Assembly: GCA_947503155.1 (NCBI GenBank)
Contig: CANNCL010000003.1
Location: 496,001-560,000, forward strand
Length of the DNA: 64,000 nucleotides
Direction of reading: 5' to 3'
Source of the DNA: an uncultured Erythrobacter sp.
GTDB taxonomy: Bacteria; Pseudomonadota; Alphaproteobacteria; Sphingomonadales; Sphingomonadaceae
A program made the translations under genes and the position numbers. Below, piece after piece: positions 1-8,689 of the stretch (the stretch's first letter is position 1; every line of letters starts with the position of its first letter). The notes under the pieces are model-generated. The model was not told where the DNA came from and did no database searches. It was given only the letters and a program-made list of their open reading frames with translations.

Positions 1-427
1 CAGGCACATCGTCAAGATGTGCACGTAGGGTGACCATTCGCTCCAGTAGATCGAATGGAGGAGCGACGTGGTGCATGCCCCCCTTGACTGTCCATGGACC
101 GAAGCCGTGCACCTGCCGCTTTTCCTTCACGCAGATTGTCCGGTCCTGATGCCAAGCAAGAGACCAATTGGTTTCTGAAGACTTGTTGAAGAGGATTGCT
201 CGAACCGGTTTCGATTGCTTACCCAAAACCGATGCGGCTACTGCTCCAATACACCCGTCGCTCGCTAGCAAGGGGTAAAGCTCGCCTAAGTTGCGTATGC
301 GAGTGCCAGCTTCGCCAAGTGGTAGTCCCACAAGCGCCGCCTCTAATTCTGCCTTACACGGCATCAAAGCGCCTTTGAAAATCTGTGCGCCATCAATGGC
401 AAAATCAAGATTCGACCGATCATTCAT
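1..427 (-). CDS. Phytanoyl-CoA dioxygenase (PhyH)-like protein, partial
   Basis: An open frame runs from an ATG at 425-427 leftwards off the window edge, so only the first 142 codons are visible. An in-frame TAG lies 8 codons upstream of the ATG, which supports this start. The fragment contains WHQDRTI (about residues 95-101), the H-x-D iron-binding pair seen in Fe(II)/2-oxoglutarate oxygenases of the PhyH family. It is followed by a GFGPWTVKGGMHHVAPP stretch also typical of that family. The distal His and Arg ligands would lie beyond the edge. The substrate cannot be inferred. The PhyH assignment is family knowledge applied to the motif, not a search result. Confidence 0.7.
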   Translation of the reverse strand, partial: MNDRSNLDFAIDGAQIFKGALMPCKAELEAALVGLPLGEAGTRIRNLGELYPLLASDGCIGAVAASVLGKQSKPVRAILFNKSSETNWSLAWHQDRTICVKEKRQVHGFGPWTVKGGMHHVAPPFDLLERMVTLRAHLDDVP

Positions 428-619
428 CGCGGTTTTGTAGCCGCTGTTCTAGTTACTGAGCAACGTCTCCCACTGGGTCGCTCGCTGACAGTCCGCTTTC
501 TTCGCCTGTGTCGATCTAGCGGCCGGTAGGTTGCCAGAACATGCCAATGGGTATGAGATCGGCTGTTTCTGAAGCGGAAAGCGGGCACGGCGCGCTACAG
601 CGCGGCTTCCCTGTTTTCT
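428..619. other. Intergenic region
   Basis: About 190 bases separate the PhyH-like gene start from the 3' end of the DUF2189 gene. No convincing ORF, RNA or strong hairpin is visible. It presumably carries the promoter of the PhyH-like gene. Confidence 0.4.
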
Positions 620-1390
620 CTACGGGATCGCGCGGCGGTAGAGGTGCCACGTCGCGTGACCGAGCACCGGCAACGCGATGAACAAGCCGAGGAAGAGCGG
701 TATCATAGCGGTGAACAGCAGAACTCCGATAAACGCAGCCCAGATTAAGAGTATCGCTTTGTTTTGTCGCACCGCGCGCAGGCTGGCGATGGCTGCGGTA
801 AGAAAATCGACCTCGCGATCGACCAGCATCGGCAGGCTCATCACAGTGACCGCATAGAAAACGAACGCCATGACCCCGCCGATGATGGTGCCGATGAACA
901 GCATGATGAGGCCGGGTTTCGATCCGAGGAAGGCAAGCGATTCTGAGCCCGCGCCGGCTTCCACCAATGCTATGGAAAATATGACATGAGCAACGATGAC
1001 CCAAAATCCGAAGGCGACGAAAATTATAACGCCCATGCTCAATATCTGATCGTCGCCGCGCCCGCGAACCGCACCCAAGATTGAAGGCCAAGCCATGGCG
1101 ATACTGGCATCGCGTCGGCGGCTGACTTCGTATAGGCCTACTGCGGCAAAGGGCGCGAGAATTGGGAAGCCCGCCGCCGCAGGGATCAGCCACGAGAATT
1201 CGCCTCGTACCGCCGTTACATAGGTTAGAAAAATCCCCACAAGCGCAAAGATCGAAGCAAAGAACAGGCCGTAAATCGGATGGGTTCGAAAATCGTTCCA
1301 ACCAGCCGCAAGCGCTTCGCGCAGATCGCGAAGGGTCAGGTCATCCTTCACCTCTATCGTAAATGGCTGTGTTGAATCGATGCTCGCCAA
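620..1390 (-). CDS. DUF2189 family membrane protein
   Basis: 256 residues. A soluble N-terminal stretch of about 35 residues precedes several hydrophobic helices (about 40-60, 68-85, 110-140, 150-180, 205-240). Its sequence (LREALAAGWNDFRTHPIYGLFF near the first helix) matches the DUF2189 family of alphaproteobacterial inner-membrane proteins, sometimes described as distantly cytochrome-oxidase-subunit-like. No catalytic motif is visible and the function is unknown. It lies downstream of ompW on the same strand, 31 bases away, so the two could be co-transcribed. Another open frame on the same strand is the shadow reading. Confidence 0.75.
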   Translation of the reverse strand: MASIDSTQPFTIEVKDDLTLRDLREALAAGWNDFRTHPIYGLFFASIFALVGIFLTYVTAVRGEFSWLIPAAAGFPILAPFAAVGLYEVSRRRDASIAMAWPSILGAVRGRGDDQILSMGVIIFVAFGFWVIVAHVIFSIALVEAGAGSESLAFLGSKPGLIMLFIGTIIGGVMAFVFYAVTVMSLPMLVDREVDFLTAAIASLRAVRQNKAILLIWAAFIGVLLFTAMIPLFLGLFIALPVLGHATWHLYRRAIP

Positions 1391-1421
1391 GGTCGCAGGG
1401 CTCCTGTTCTAATTCGCGTCT

Positions 1422-2105
1422 TCAAAAACGATATGACACGCCCGCGCTGAGCACCCAAGGGTCGATATTATGTTCAGTTTCAATCGCCAAAGTGTCACCG
1501 GCGAACCAGCGGGCAGTGGTGCCGATAAAATACCGCTTTGCGTCCAAAGTTACACCAAAGCCATCATCGCCAACCGGTACATCGACGCCCGCTTGTAAGG
1601 CGAAACCAAGCTCGTCGGAAAGGTCGGTGTCGGTCACTCCAAGCGGAATGGTTGCGGCGCCGGGCTTGTCGCTGAGCCATATGAAATAGGCAGGGCCCGC
1701 GCCGACATAGGGCTTCATACCAAGGATATCGAAGTGCAATTTGGCCGTGACGGTCGCAGGTAAAAGAAGCGCATCAGACACCAATTGCGCGCCGGTCGGC
1801 AGGCCAGCAATCGCGTCAACATCGTGCTGCGTTGTCCCGGCGATTGTTTCGATCGAAAAATTGTCAGTTACGAAATATTCGGCCGCGATGGTCGGAACAA
1901 AATTGTCGTTCGATGCGGTGTTGGTGCCTGCGGGCAATCCGACCAAGTCGACATTAAACTGATCGATTTCTCCATCAGTGAGTACGCCTGTCGCGACAAG
2001 TTTGACTTGGATGTCGCCTGCGCGGTCCTGAGCCGCTGCGGGTGTTGCCGCTGCAATTGTAGCCAGTGCAATCGCGGTGCAAGCCGAGGCAAGAAGGTGA
2101 TTCAT
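1422..2105 (-). CDS. ompW: OmpW family outer membrane protein
   Basis: 227 residues. I start at the ATG at 2103-2105 rather than an upstream codon, because an AAGGA ribosome-binding site lies just upstream and translation then begins with a clear signal peptide (hydrophobic segment to ATPAAAQD, cleavage about residue 25). The mature part has alternating beta-strand character, a YVGAGPAYF segment and a C-terminal SYRF ending in aromatic Phe, the usual BAM recognition signature. OmpW proteins form small 8-strand barrels that pass hydrophobic compounds and are oxygen-regulated in enterobacteria. The gene diverges from the Crp/Fnr gene and shares with it an intergenic region holding two FNR-type boxes. 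Confidence 0.88.
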   Translation of the reverse strand: MNHLLASACTAIALATIAAATPAAAQDRAGDIQVKLVATGVLTDGEIDQFNVDLVGLPAGTNTASNDNFVPTIAAEYFVTDNFSIETIAGTTQHDVDAIAGLPTGAQLVSDALLLPATVTAKLHFDILGMKPYVGAGPAYFIWLSDKPGAATIPLGVTDTDLSDELGFALQAGVDVPVGDDGFGVTLDAKRYFIGTTARWFAGDTLAIETEHNIDPWVLSAGVSYRF

Positions 2106-2199
2106 TATAGGTCCTTTTCCAGACAGCAACAGCCACGCGGCGTGGTTCAGGATGATTGCTGTCGATAGGGCCTTTTGCTGAGTTTCGCGGGCGTGAGCA

Positions 2200-2213
2200 T
2201 TGATTCAGATCAA
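2200..2213. promoter_or_regulatory. FNR/FixK box 1 (ompW-fnr intergenic)
   Basis: TTGATTCAGATCAA is a perfect match to the FNR/FixK consensus TTGAT-N4-ATCAA. It lies 95 bases upstream of the ompW ATG and about 65-78 upstream of the regulator start. The spacing to box 2 is 26 bp centre to centre. Confidence 0.85.
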
Positions 2214-2225
2214 ATGTTTGCCAAT

Positions 2226-2239
2226 TTGATCGAGATCAA
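2226..2239. promoter_or_regulatory. FNR/FixK box 2 (ompW-fnr intergenic)
   Basis: TTGATCGAGATCAA is a second perfect TTGAT-N4-ATCAA palindrome, about 40 bases before the regulator's start codon. A site this close to the start may overlap the core promoter and act in autorepression, while box 1 could activate ompW. These roles are inferred. Confidence 0.85.
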
Positions 2240-2277
2240 AGTGGCGCCTCGCCAAGCGCGCTACCGCTTTGTTCAAG

Positions 2278-3039
2278 ATGGCAATGCAAGTCTCCTCAAC
2301 CAAAGCCGTAGGCATGGATGCGTTTCGCGCGTCGCTGTCGGCCCATCTGCCGGGCAATACCGCTTGCGAGCGGACGTTGGATCGGCTGTGTGAGGTAGGC
2401 CAATCTCGCAGCTTATTGTGCGGTCATGAGATACGGGGGCATCGGCACCGCGATCGCATCATCTTTATTACTGGCGGCGCGGCGAAGCTGATCGCGGCTA
2501 CGCCCAGCGCTAGGATCGCGCAAAACAGCGCATCGGCGGTTGCAGACAATAGCTCGGTTCGGCTCCCGCATATCCTTGCGTTCCATTTTCCCGGTGACTT
2601 TGTTTTTGTCGTCAATGAAGCCGCCGGTGATTTGCGATTGGCTGCGCTAACTGATCTTGATCTGGTGGCGTTCTCGTCTGAACAATTCCTGCGCGTTGCC
2701 CAAGATGACCCGGCGATCATTAGGATTATCCTGTCTCGTTCTGTCCAAGCTCTTCACCGCTCTCAGACAAAAATGATCGAGATTGGGCACAAATCGGCAT
2801 GTCAACGGATGGCCGGTTTCCTTGTCGCTATGGCTGAACGGATAGGCGGCTGCACCAGCGGCGCGTGCCAATTTTCCTTGCCGATGACCCGCACGGATAT
2901 CGCCGATAGCCTTGGCCTCACAATCGAGACGGTCAGCCGGCAGCTCGCAAGTTTAAACAAAGCCGAATTGATCGAAACAAACGGGCGAAATGGCCTTCGA
3001 ATATCCGATATTTCGAAGTTGAAATTAGAGGCCGGATAA
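2278..3039 (+). CDS. Crp/Fnr family transcriptional regulator (FixK/FNR type)
   Basis: About 253 residues from the ATG at 2278. A TTG at 2269 and ATGs at 2284 and 2314 are alternatives. It has an N-terminal cyclic-nucleotide-binding-like beta roll (ILAFHFPGDFV about residues 105-115), a dimer helix, and a C-terminal helix-turn-helix with TRTDIADSLGLTIETVSRQL. The recognition helix carries E-x-x-S-R, the triad with which FNR reads TTGAT half-sites. Three matching boxes flank this gene. The CX2CX5C cysteine group that binds the 4Fe-4S cluster in E. coli FNR is not visible, since the N-terminal cysteines are widely spaced. It may therefore be FixK-like or use an atypical cluster. It sits directly upstream of ccoN and is the likely activator of the cbb3 operon. 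Confidence 0.85.
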   Translation: MAMQVSSTKAVGMDAFRASLSAHLPGNTACERTLDRLCEVGQSRSLLCGHEIRGHRHRDRIIFITGGAAKLIAATPSARIAQNSASAVADNSSVRLPHILAFHFPGDFVFVVNEAAGDLRLAALTDLDLVAFSSEQFLRVAQDDPAIIRIILSRSVQALHRSQTKMIEIGHKSACQRMAGFLVAMAERIGGCTSGACQFSLPMTRTDIADSLGLTIETVSRQLASLNKAELIETNGRNGLRISDISKLKLEAG

Positions 3040-3063
3040 AAAATTTACGCCAAGGTTTGGAAT

Positions 3064-3077
3064 TTGATCTGAATCAA
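3064..3077 (+). promoter_or_regulatory. FNR/FixK box upstream of ccoN
   Basis: TTGATCTGAATCAA matches TTGAT-N4-ATCAA exactly. A weak -10-like TGTAGT lies at 3098-3103, about 30 bp from the box centre, close to the class II activator geometry (box near -41). This fits oxygen-limited activation of ccoN, whose start is at 3131. Confidence 0.85.
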
Positions 3078-3130
3078 ATTGAGTCAGCCAATCAACGTGT
3101 AGTGCGGAGTTGATGGAAGGAAATTAGATC

Positions 3131-4798
3131 ATGGAATCAGTATTGGGGAAGGCCGGGCTCTGGGCGCTCGTTTTATGCGCCGCGCTTGCCGCTTTGGTGG
3201 GGGCGCAGGACACCGGATTTGCCGTGCATATGGCGATTATCATGGCGGTGGCCGGATTGCTTATGCTGGTCACCATTGGGCGCTTTGACCCTCTGGCTAA
3301 GGCGCAAGGCATCTTCAAAATGCCTCCCGGACCGTCGCGCTATGATGATGATGTGGTGCGCTGGGGCGTGATTGCGACGATGTTCTGGGGGCTGGCAGGG
3401 TTGCTGGCAGGACTGTTTATCGCATTGCAATTGGCGTTTCCTCTGCTGAACCTTGAACCCTATTTCACATTTGGCCGCGTGCGCCCGCTGCACACATCGG
3501 CGGTGATTTTTGCCTTTGGCGGAAACGCTCTCATCGCAACCAGTTTTTACGTCGTTCAGCGCACTTGCCGCACCACATTGGCCTTCCCCACAATGGCGCG
3601 TTTTGTGTTTTGGGGGTATCAATTGTTCATCGTCTTGGCGGCGACCGGTTATTTGCTCGGTGTCACCCAGTCGAGAGAATATGCTGAGCCGGAATGGTAT
3701 GTCGATCTATGGCTTACCGTTGTTTGGCTTGCCTATCTGGCGGTATTTGTCGGCACGCTTCTGCGGCGGAACGAACCGCATATCTATGTCGCCAACTGGT
3801 TCTACCTCGCCTTTATCGTAACGGTCGCGATGCTGCATGTGGTGAACAATCTGGCGATGCCGGTCAGCATGTTGGGATCGCAAAGTTATAGCGCTTTTGC
3901 CGGGGTTCAGGATGCGCTGACGCAGTGGTGGTATGGCCACAACGCGGTCGGGTTCTTCCTTACCGCAGGCTTCCTCGCGATGATGTATTACTTCGTCCCG
4001 AAACAAGCGAACCGCCCGGTCTATTCCTATCGGTTGTCGATCATCCACTTTTGGTCGTTGATCTTCCTCTATATCTGGGCGGGTCCGCACCATTTGCATT
4101 ACACCGCTCTGCCCGATTGGGCGCAGACATTGGGCATGGTGTTTTCGATCATGCTGTGGATGCCCAGCTGGGGCGGGATGATCAACGGTCTGATGACGCT
4201 GAACGGCGCTTGGGACAAGATCCGCACCGATCCGATCATCCGTATGATGGTCATGGCGCTCGCCTTTTATGGCATGTCCACATTTGAAGGGCCGATGCTG
4301 TCGATCAAGGCTGTAAACAGCCTGTCGCATTACACCGATTGGACCATCGGCCATGTCCATTCCGGCGCATTGGGTTGGAACGGGATGATCACCTTTGCCT
4401 GTGTCTATTTCCTTGTGCCGCGTCTGTGGCAGAAAAAGCGGCTCTATTCGCTGCGGATGATCAATTGGCATTTCTGGCTCGCGACGCTGGGTATCGTGAT
4501 TTACGCGGCCAGCATGTGGGTTGCCGGGATCACCCAAGGGTTGATGTGGCGCGAATATGGCTCAGACGGCTATTTGGTGAACAGCTTCATCGACACCGTC
4601 GAAGCGCTGCACCCGATGTATGTGATGCGGGCATTTGGCGGGGGGCTTTACCTCGCTGGCGCGGTCATCATGGCTTACAATATTTGGATGACGATTGCGG
4701 GGCACACCCGCGATGAAGCCGCGATGAGTGACGCCGAATATGACGAAGCGTCTGACCGGCCGATTGTCACAAACCCTCAAGCGCAACCCGCAGAATAA
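3131..4798 (+). CDS. ccoN: cbb3-type cytochrome c oxidase subunit I
   Basis: 555 residues with about 12 membrane helices. This is the catalytic subunit of the high-affinity terminal oxidase, holding low-spin heme b and the heme b3-CuB site where oxygen is reduced with proton pumping. Visible ligands: His121 (RPLHTSA) for heme b, His270 (WWYGHN) and His320-321 (GPHHLHY) for CuB, and His408/His410 (GHVH) for the hemes. Tyr314 lies 44 residues after His270, as expected for the cbb3 cross-linked tyrosine. The start follows a GGAAGGAAATT ribosome-binding site. First gene of ccoNOQPGHIS, with an FNR box 54 bp upstream. Confidence 0.97.
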   Translation: MESVLGKAGLWALVLCAALAALVGAQDTGFAVHMAIIMAVAGLLMLVTIGRFDPLAKAQGIFKMPPGPSRYDDDVVRWGVIATMFWGLAGLLAGLFIALQLAFPLLNLEPYFTFGRVRPLHTSAVIFAFGGNALIATSFYVVQRTCRTTLAFPTMARFVFWGYQLFIVLAATGYLLGVTQSREYAEPEWYVDLWLTVVWLAYLAVFVGTLLRRNEPHIYVANWFYLAFIVTVAMLHVVNNLAMPVSMLGSQSYSAFAGVQDALTQWWYGHNAVGFFLTAGFLAMMYYFVPKQANRPVYSYRLSIIHFWSLIFLYIWAGPHHLHYTALPDWAQTLGMVFSIMLWMPSWGGMINGLMTLNGAWDKIRTDPIIRMMVMALAFYGMSTFEGPMLSIKAVNSLSHYTDWTIGHVHSGALGWNGMITFACVYFLVPRLWQKKRLYSLRMINWHFWLATLGIVIYAASMWVAGITQGLMWREYGSDGYLVNSFIDTVEALHPMYVMRAFGGGLYLAGAVIMAYNIWMTIAGHTRDEAAMSDAEYDEASDRPIVTNPQAQPAE

Positions 4799-4810
4799 GG
4801 AGACCTCATC

Positions 4811-5578
4811 ATGAGCACGAACTCACCTAATCAGGGGGTCTTTGAAGGCCACAGGAAAATCGAAAAGAACGTCACGTTGCTGGCAATCGGGACTTTTGTC
4901 GCCGTTGCTATTGGCGGGATTGTAGAAATCGCTCCGCTGTTTTGGATCGACAACACAATCGAAAAGGTTGACGGGATGCGTCCCTATACTCCGCTCGAAC
5001 AGGCCGGGCGTGACGTTTATATTCGCGAAGGGTGCTATACCTGTCACAGCCAAATGATCCGTCCGTTCCGCGACGAGGTTGAACGGTATGGGCATTATTC
5101 TTTGGCGGCGGAAAGCATGTTCGATCATCCGTTCCAATGGGGGTCAAAACGCACCGGCCCTGATTTGGCGCGCGTGGGTGGTCGCTATTCGGATGAATGG
5201 CATGTCCAGCATTTGAAAGATCCCCGCAGCGTGGTGCCGCAAAGCATTATGCCAACCTATGCGTTCCTGGCTGAAACCACTTTAAAAGTGCCCGATGCCT
5301 CTGCTGCGTTGACCGCTCTGTCCCGCGTCGGTGTGCCGTATAGCGATATCGACATCGAAATGGCGCAAAGCGACCTCTTCGCTCAGGCCAATCCGGAACT
5401 TGATCCCGGTGACCTCGAAGAACGGTATCCCAAAGCGCAAATCCGCGATTTTGACGGCGATCCATCGCGCGTGACCGAATTGGATGCGCTGATCGCTTAT
5501 CTGCAAATGCTGGGCACGCTGGTCGATGTCGACAGCGCTGCTGCGCAGGCGGAATTGGCAGAGGAGCGAGGCCGATGA
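4811..5578 (+). CDS. ccoO: cbb3-type cytochrome c oxidase subunit II (monoheme)
   Basis: 255 residues. One N-terminal membrane anchor (about 22-42) is followed by a periplasmic c-type heme domain with CYTCH (Cys75, Cys78, His79). A Met in the SIMPTYAFL stretch (about residue 150) is the likely axial ligand. CcoO relays electrons from CcoP to the heme b of CcoN. It follows ccoN by 12 bases with AAGGAG at the right spacing, and its stop overlaps the ccoQ start (ATGA). Confidence 0.96.
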   Translation: MSTNSPNQGVFEGHRKIEKNVTLLAIGTFVAVAIGGIVEIAPLFWIDNTIEKVDGMRPYTPLEQAGRDVYIREGCYTCHSQMIRPFRDEVERYGHYSLAAESMFDHPFQWGSKRTGPDLARVGGRYSDEWHVQHLKDPRSVVPQSIMPTYAFLAETTLKVPDASAALTALSRVGVPYSDIDIEMAQSDLFAQANPELDPGDLEERYPKAQIRDFDGDPSRVTELDALIAYLQMLGTLVDVDSAAAQAELAEERGR

Positions 5579-5736
5579 GTTTTTACGAAATCCTACGCCA
5601 CTTTGCCGACAGCTACGGACTGCTGGTGATTTTCGGACTCTATTTGTTGCTGTGCGGTTGGCATTTCCTGCCGGGTTCGCGCGACGGAGTAGAGAAAGCC
5701 AAAAATTCGATTTTTGAGGAAGACGATTATGTCTGA
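5575..5736 (+). CDS. ccoQ: cbb3-type oxidase small subunit CcoQ
   Basis: 53 residues. One transmembrane helix (about 14-32) is followed by a charged tail. CcoQ is a non-heme subunit that stabilises the CcoNOP complex. The ATG overlaps the ccoO stop as ATGA, and the gene ends inside the start region of ccoP. Position between ccoO and ccoP and the single-helix architecture define it, since sequence conservation in this family is low. Confidence 0.88.
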   Translation: MSFYEILRHFADSYGLLVIFGLYLLLCGWHFLPGSRDGVEKAKNSIFEEDDYV

Positions 5737-6679
5737 TCAGGACCGTTTAGATAACAATGTGGATGAACCCACAGGCACAGAATTTGTCGGCCATGAATGG
5801 GACGGAATCCGCGAATTAAACACCCCGCTGCCACGCTGGTGGCTGTGGACCTTTTACGCAAGCATCGCATGGTCGGCGGTTTACGTCGTACTGTACCCGG
5901 CATGGCCACTGGTTAAACAAGCGACCGAGGGCACTTTGGGTTGGTCGTCACGCGGCGAATTGGTTGACGAAATGAACGCCGCTGATTTGGCGCGGCAAGG
6001 CACCTTTGAACGGATCGCGGCGACAGATATTAGCCAATTGTCTGCCGACCCTGAATTGATGGGTCAGGCCATCGCTGGCGGCGCGGCGGCTTTTAAGCAG
6101 CATTGCGTGCAATGCCACGGTGCGGGCGCGGCTGGTTATGAAGAATATGGCTATCCCAATCTCAATGATGATGACTGGATCTGGGGCGGACAACTCGAAG
6201 AGATCGAATACACATTGACGCATGGTATCCGCTGGGATGGATCGGATGACACCCGGATTTCATTTATGCCCGCATTCGGCGGTATGTTTGATGCGGATCA
6301 AGTCGATGCACTGGTCAGTCATGTGCAATCTCTAAGCGATTCCGGCGCAGCCAACGCATCAGGCGCGCAGCTGTTTTCTGCCAATTGCGCGGTCTGCCAT
6401 CAGGCGGGCGGCGAAGGTGACCAGGCCCAAGGCGCACCCGCACTGAACGATGCAATCTGGCTATATGGGAACAGCAAAGCAAACATCCGCCAGCAGATCC
6501 TTTATCCGCGTCACGGCGCCATGCCGGGATGGAGCGATAAGCTTGATCCCGTCACAATTCGGATGCTGGCGGCTTATGTCCATTCGCGCGGCGGCGGTGA
6601 GGTGACACAGATCGATCCTGAAGAAGTTGATGAGCCCGCACAGGTTGCGGTGGCGGAGCGGAGCGATGGTAGGCGCTAA
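5729..6679 (+). CDS. ccoP: cbb3-type cytochrome c oxidase subunit III (diheme)
   Basis: 316 residues from the ATG at 5729, chosen over a TTG at 5714 because GAGGAAG lies just upstream and the overlap with ccoQ stays short. The N-terminal region carries the usual aromatic anchor (NTPLPRWWLWTFY, helix about 38-60). Two c-type heme sites follow: CVQCH (Cys126, Cys129, His130) and CAVCH (Cys220, Cys223, His224). FMPAFGG near 180 and GAMPGW supply likely axial methionines. CcoP accepts electrons from soluble or membrane cytochromes and passes them to CcoO. Confidence 0.96.
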   Translation: MSDQDRLDNNVDEPTGTEFVGHEWDGIRELNTPLPRWWLWTFYASIAWSAVYVVLYPAWPLVKQATEGTLGWSSRGELVDEMNAADLARQGTFERIAATDISQLSADPELMGQAIAGGAAAFKQHCVQCHGAGAAGYEEYGYPNLNDDDWIWGGQLEEIEYTLTHGIRWDGSDDTRISFMPAFGGMFDADQVDALVSHVQSLSDSGAANASGAQLFSANCAVCHQAGGEGDQAQGAPALNDAIWLYGNSKANIRQQILYPRHGAMPGWSDKLDPVTIRMLAAYVHSRGGGEVTQIDPEEVDEPAQVAVAERSDGRR

Positions 6680-8198
6680 CGCTTCCTCCGGCCCTTCAAG
6701 CTCGCGCGATTGGGGCGCTGCTTTGCCCGCAAAAGGCAAGGGGCGCAGTGGTGGATCAGGCGGGCCGCAACAGCCCGAAAGCCTCTATGAGAAACGCAAA
6801 TCGGTCCACAATAAGCGGATTGATGGTCCATTCCGGCGCTTCAAATGGCTGGTGATGATCGTCACTTTGGCGATCTATTATGTGACGCCGTGGATCCGTT
6901 GGGATCGCGGCCCCTATGCCCCGGATCAAGCGGTGCTGATCGATCTCGCTAATCGGCGGTTCTATATGTTCGATATTGAGATTTGGCCGCACGAATTTTA
7001 TTTCGTGGCGGGCATGCTCATTATGGCGGGAATTGGCCTGTTTTTGGTCACCAGCGCGGTTGGCCGGGCGTGGTGCGGCTATGCCTGCCCTCAGACAGTA
7101 TGGACCGATCTGTTCCAACATTTTGACCGGTTTTTTGATGGTGATCGCAACGCCCGCGCCCGTCTTGATAAAGCGCCATGGGGGCCATCGAAATTCGCCC
7201 GGCGCACATCCAAATGGACCGTCTATCTCGCGATCAGCACGGTGACGGGCGGGGCGTGGATTCTCTATTTCGCTGATGCGCCGACATTGTTTGGGGAATT
7301 TTTCACCGGCGAAGCGTCCGCCGCCGCTTATATGACCGTCGCAATCCTAGCCGGTACGACCTTTTGGCTTGGCGGATTTATGCGCGAACAAGTGTGCATC
7401 TATATGTGCCCATGGCCGCGCATTCAGGGCGCGATGCTTGATGAAAAATCGCTAATTGTCACCTATAAGGATTGGCGCGGAGAGCAGCGGGGCAGCTTGA
7501 AAAAGGCGCAAAAAGAACCGGAGAAATTCGGTGACTGCGTCGATTGCCGCGAATGTATCGCGGTGTGCCCCACGGGCATTGATATCCGCGAAGGGCAACA
7601 GATCGGCTGCATCACTTGCGGTTTGTGTATCGATGCATGTGACCGGGTGATGAAGGATATTGGCCGTCCGCGCGGGCTGATTGATTACGCCACGCTCGAT
7701 CAATGCGAAGCAGAAGCGGCAGGTGCGCCTGCTAGGCCGGCTTGGAAGGCGGTGATGCGGCCGCGAACATTTGTCTATTTGGGCGGCTGGGGCGGTATCG
7801 GCCTGGCCATGCTGTTCGCACTTGGCACACGCTCGCATACTGATCTCACGGTTTCACCTGACCGAAACCCGTCTTTCATGTTGATGAAGGACGGCACCGT
7901 GCGCAACGCTTACACTTTGCGGCTTCGCAATATGGAAGGGCGCCCGCGCGATATGGAAATCGCGCTGATCGGCCTACCGCAAGGCGCCGTTATGTGGACC
8001 GACCGGATCGGCAGAGAAGATGCCGCCCCTGCGCAGATTGTTTCGGTCAACGCGGATGAGACCCGCGTAGTGCGCGCCTATGTAATTGTTCCAGCGGGCA
8101 GTGATGCGGGCGAATTTTTCTTCCAGATCACTTCGCAGGATGAACAGCAAGAGCGCGATATCGCTGAAACAACATTCTCAGGCCCGGGAGGCGATTGA
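6666..8198 (+). CDS. ccoG: cbb3 oxidase accessory ferredoxin-like protein CcoG/FixG
   Basis: 510 residues from the ATG at 6666, which overlaps the end of ccoP by 14 bases and has GGAG upstream. After a Gly/Ser-rich N-terminal extension it has 5 or so membrane helices. Cysteine motifs are CGYACP, CIYMCP and a twin 4Fe-4S ferredoxin region (CVDCRECIAVCPTG, then CITCGLCIDACD). The C-terminus is an Ig-like FixG domain. Family knowledge: CcoG reduces copper for insertion into the cbb3 CuB site together with CcoI. It is slightly longer than usual because of the N-terminal stretch. Its stop overlaps the ccoH start by one base. Confidence 0.95.
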   Translation: MVGANASSGPSSSRDWGAALPAKGKGRSGGSGGPQQPESLYEKRKSVHNKRIDGPFRRFKWLVMIVTLAIYYVTPWIRWDRGPYAPDQAVLIDLANRRFYMFDIEIWPHEFYFVAGMLIMAGIGLFLVTSAVGRAWCGYACPQTVWTDLFQHFDRFFDGDRNARARLDKAPWGPSKFARRTSKWTVYLAISTVTGGAWILYFADAPTLFGEFFTGEASAAAYMTVAILAGTTFWLGGFMREQVCIYMCPWPRIQGAMLDEKSLIVTYKDWRGEQRGSLKKAQKEPEKFGDCVDCRECIAVCPTGIDIREGQQIGCITCGLCIDACDRVMKDIGRPRGLIDYATLDQCEAEAAGAPARPAWKAVMRPRTFVYLGGWGGIGLAMLFALGTRSHTDLTVSPDRNPSFMLMKDGTVRNAYTLRLRNMEGRPRDMEIALIGLPQGAVMWTDRIGREDAAPAQIVSVNADETRVVRAYVIVPAGSDAGEFFFQITSQDEQQERDIAETTFSGPGGD

Positions 8199-8689
8199 TG
8201 ACCAGCCCAATACAAGCAAGCGAGAGCAATCAGCAGCAGCGCAAAGTGAACCGTTTTACGGGACGCAAAATGGCAGGCGTGTTGATCGCCGGATTTGGGG
8301 TGGTTGTCGCGGTCAATTTCTACATGGCCGGCCTCGCTATTGGCGGGTTTCACGGTGTCGTGGTCGAAAATTCTTATGTCGCCAGTCAAGAGTTTAACGG
8401 GTGGCTGGAGGAAGCCGAAACGGCCGAGGCGCTAGGCTGGGACGCGCATTCCGTTCGCGACCGGGCGGGCTATGTCGTGGTCACCACGCAAGATGTCCCG
8501 CAAGGTGCGGTGCTGGCGGCTGAACTTCGCCGCCCGCTGGGAACACATGAATATGCTGCGCTTACATTCGCGCCGCTGGGTGAAGGCCGATATCGTTCCA
8601 ACGAACAGGTTGCAGACGGCCGCTGGACCGTGCGTTTGTTGATCCAATCGGGCGCGCAAGAATGGGCACAAGAAAGCGAACTGCGTTGA
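8198..8689 (+). CDS. ccoH: CcoH/FixH family cbb3 assembly protein
   Basis: 163 residues. A cytoplasmic N-terminus (NRFTGRKMAGVLIAGFGVVVAVNFYMA) leads into one transmembrane helix (about 25-50) with the FixH-typical NxxxA pattern. A periplasmic beta-rich domain follows. CcoH helps mature and stabilise the cbb3 complex. The ATG at 8198 has GGAGGCG upstream and is preferred over a TTG at 8195. Position between ccoG and ccoI confirms the assignment. Confidence 0.93.
   Translation: MTSPIQASESNQQQRKVNRFTGRKMAGVLIAGFGVVVAVNFYMAGLAIGGFHGVVVENSYVASQEFNGWLEEAETAEALGWDAHSVRDRAGYVVVTTQDVPQGAVLAAELRRPLGTHEYAALTFAPLGEGRYRSNEQVADGRWTVRLLIQSGAQEWAQESELR

Noticed and set aside
516..1301. 261-codon frame on the minus strand overlapping the DUF2189 gene
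   Set aside because: Same strand but another frame; Cys/Arg/His-rich, while the alternative frame gives a proper membrane protein.
3707..4537. 276-codon minus-strand frame inside ccoN
   Set aside because: Antisense to catalytic ccoN sequence and rich in His/Arg/Gln/Pro; no start context.
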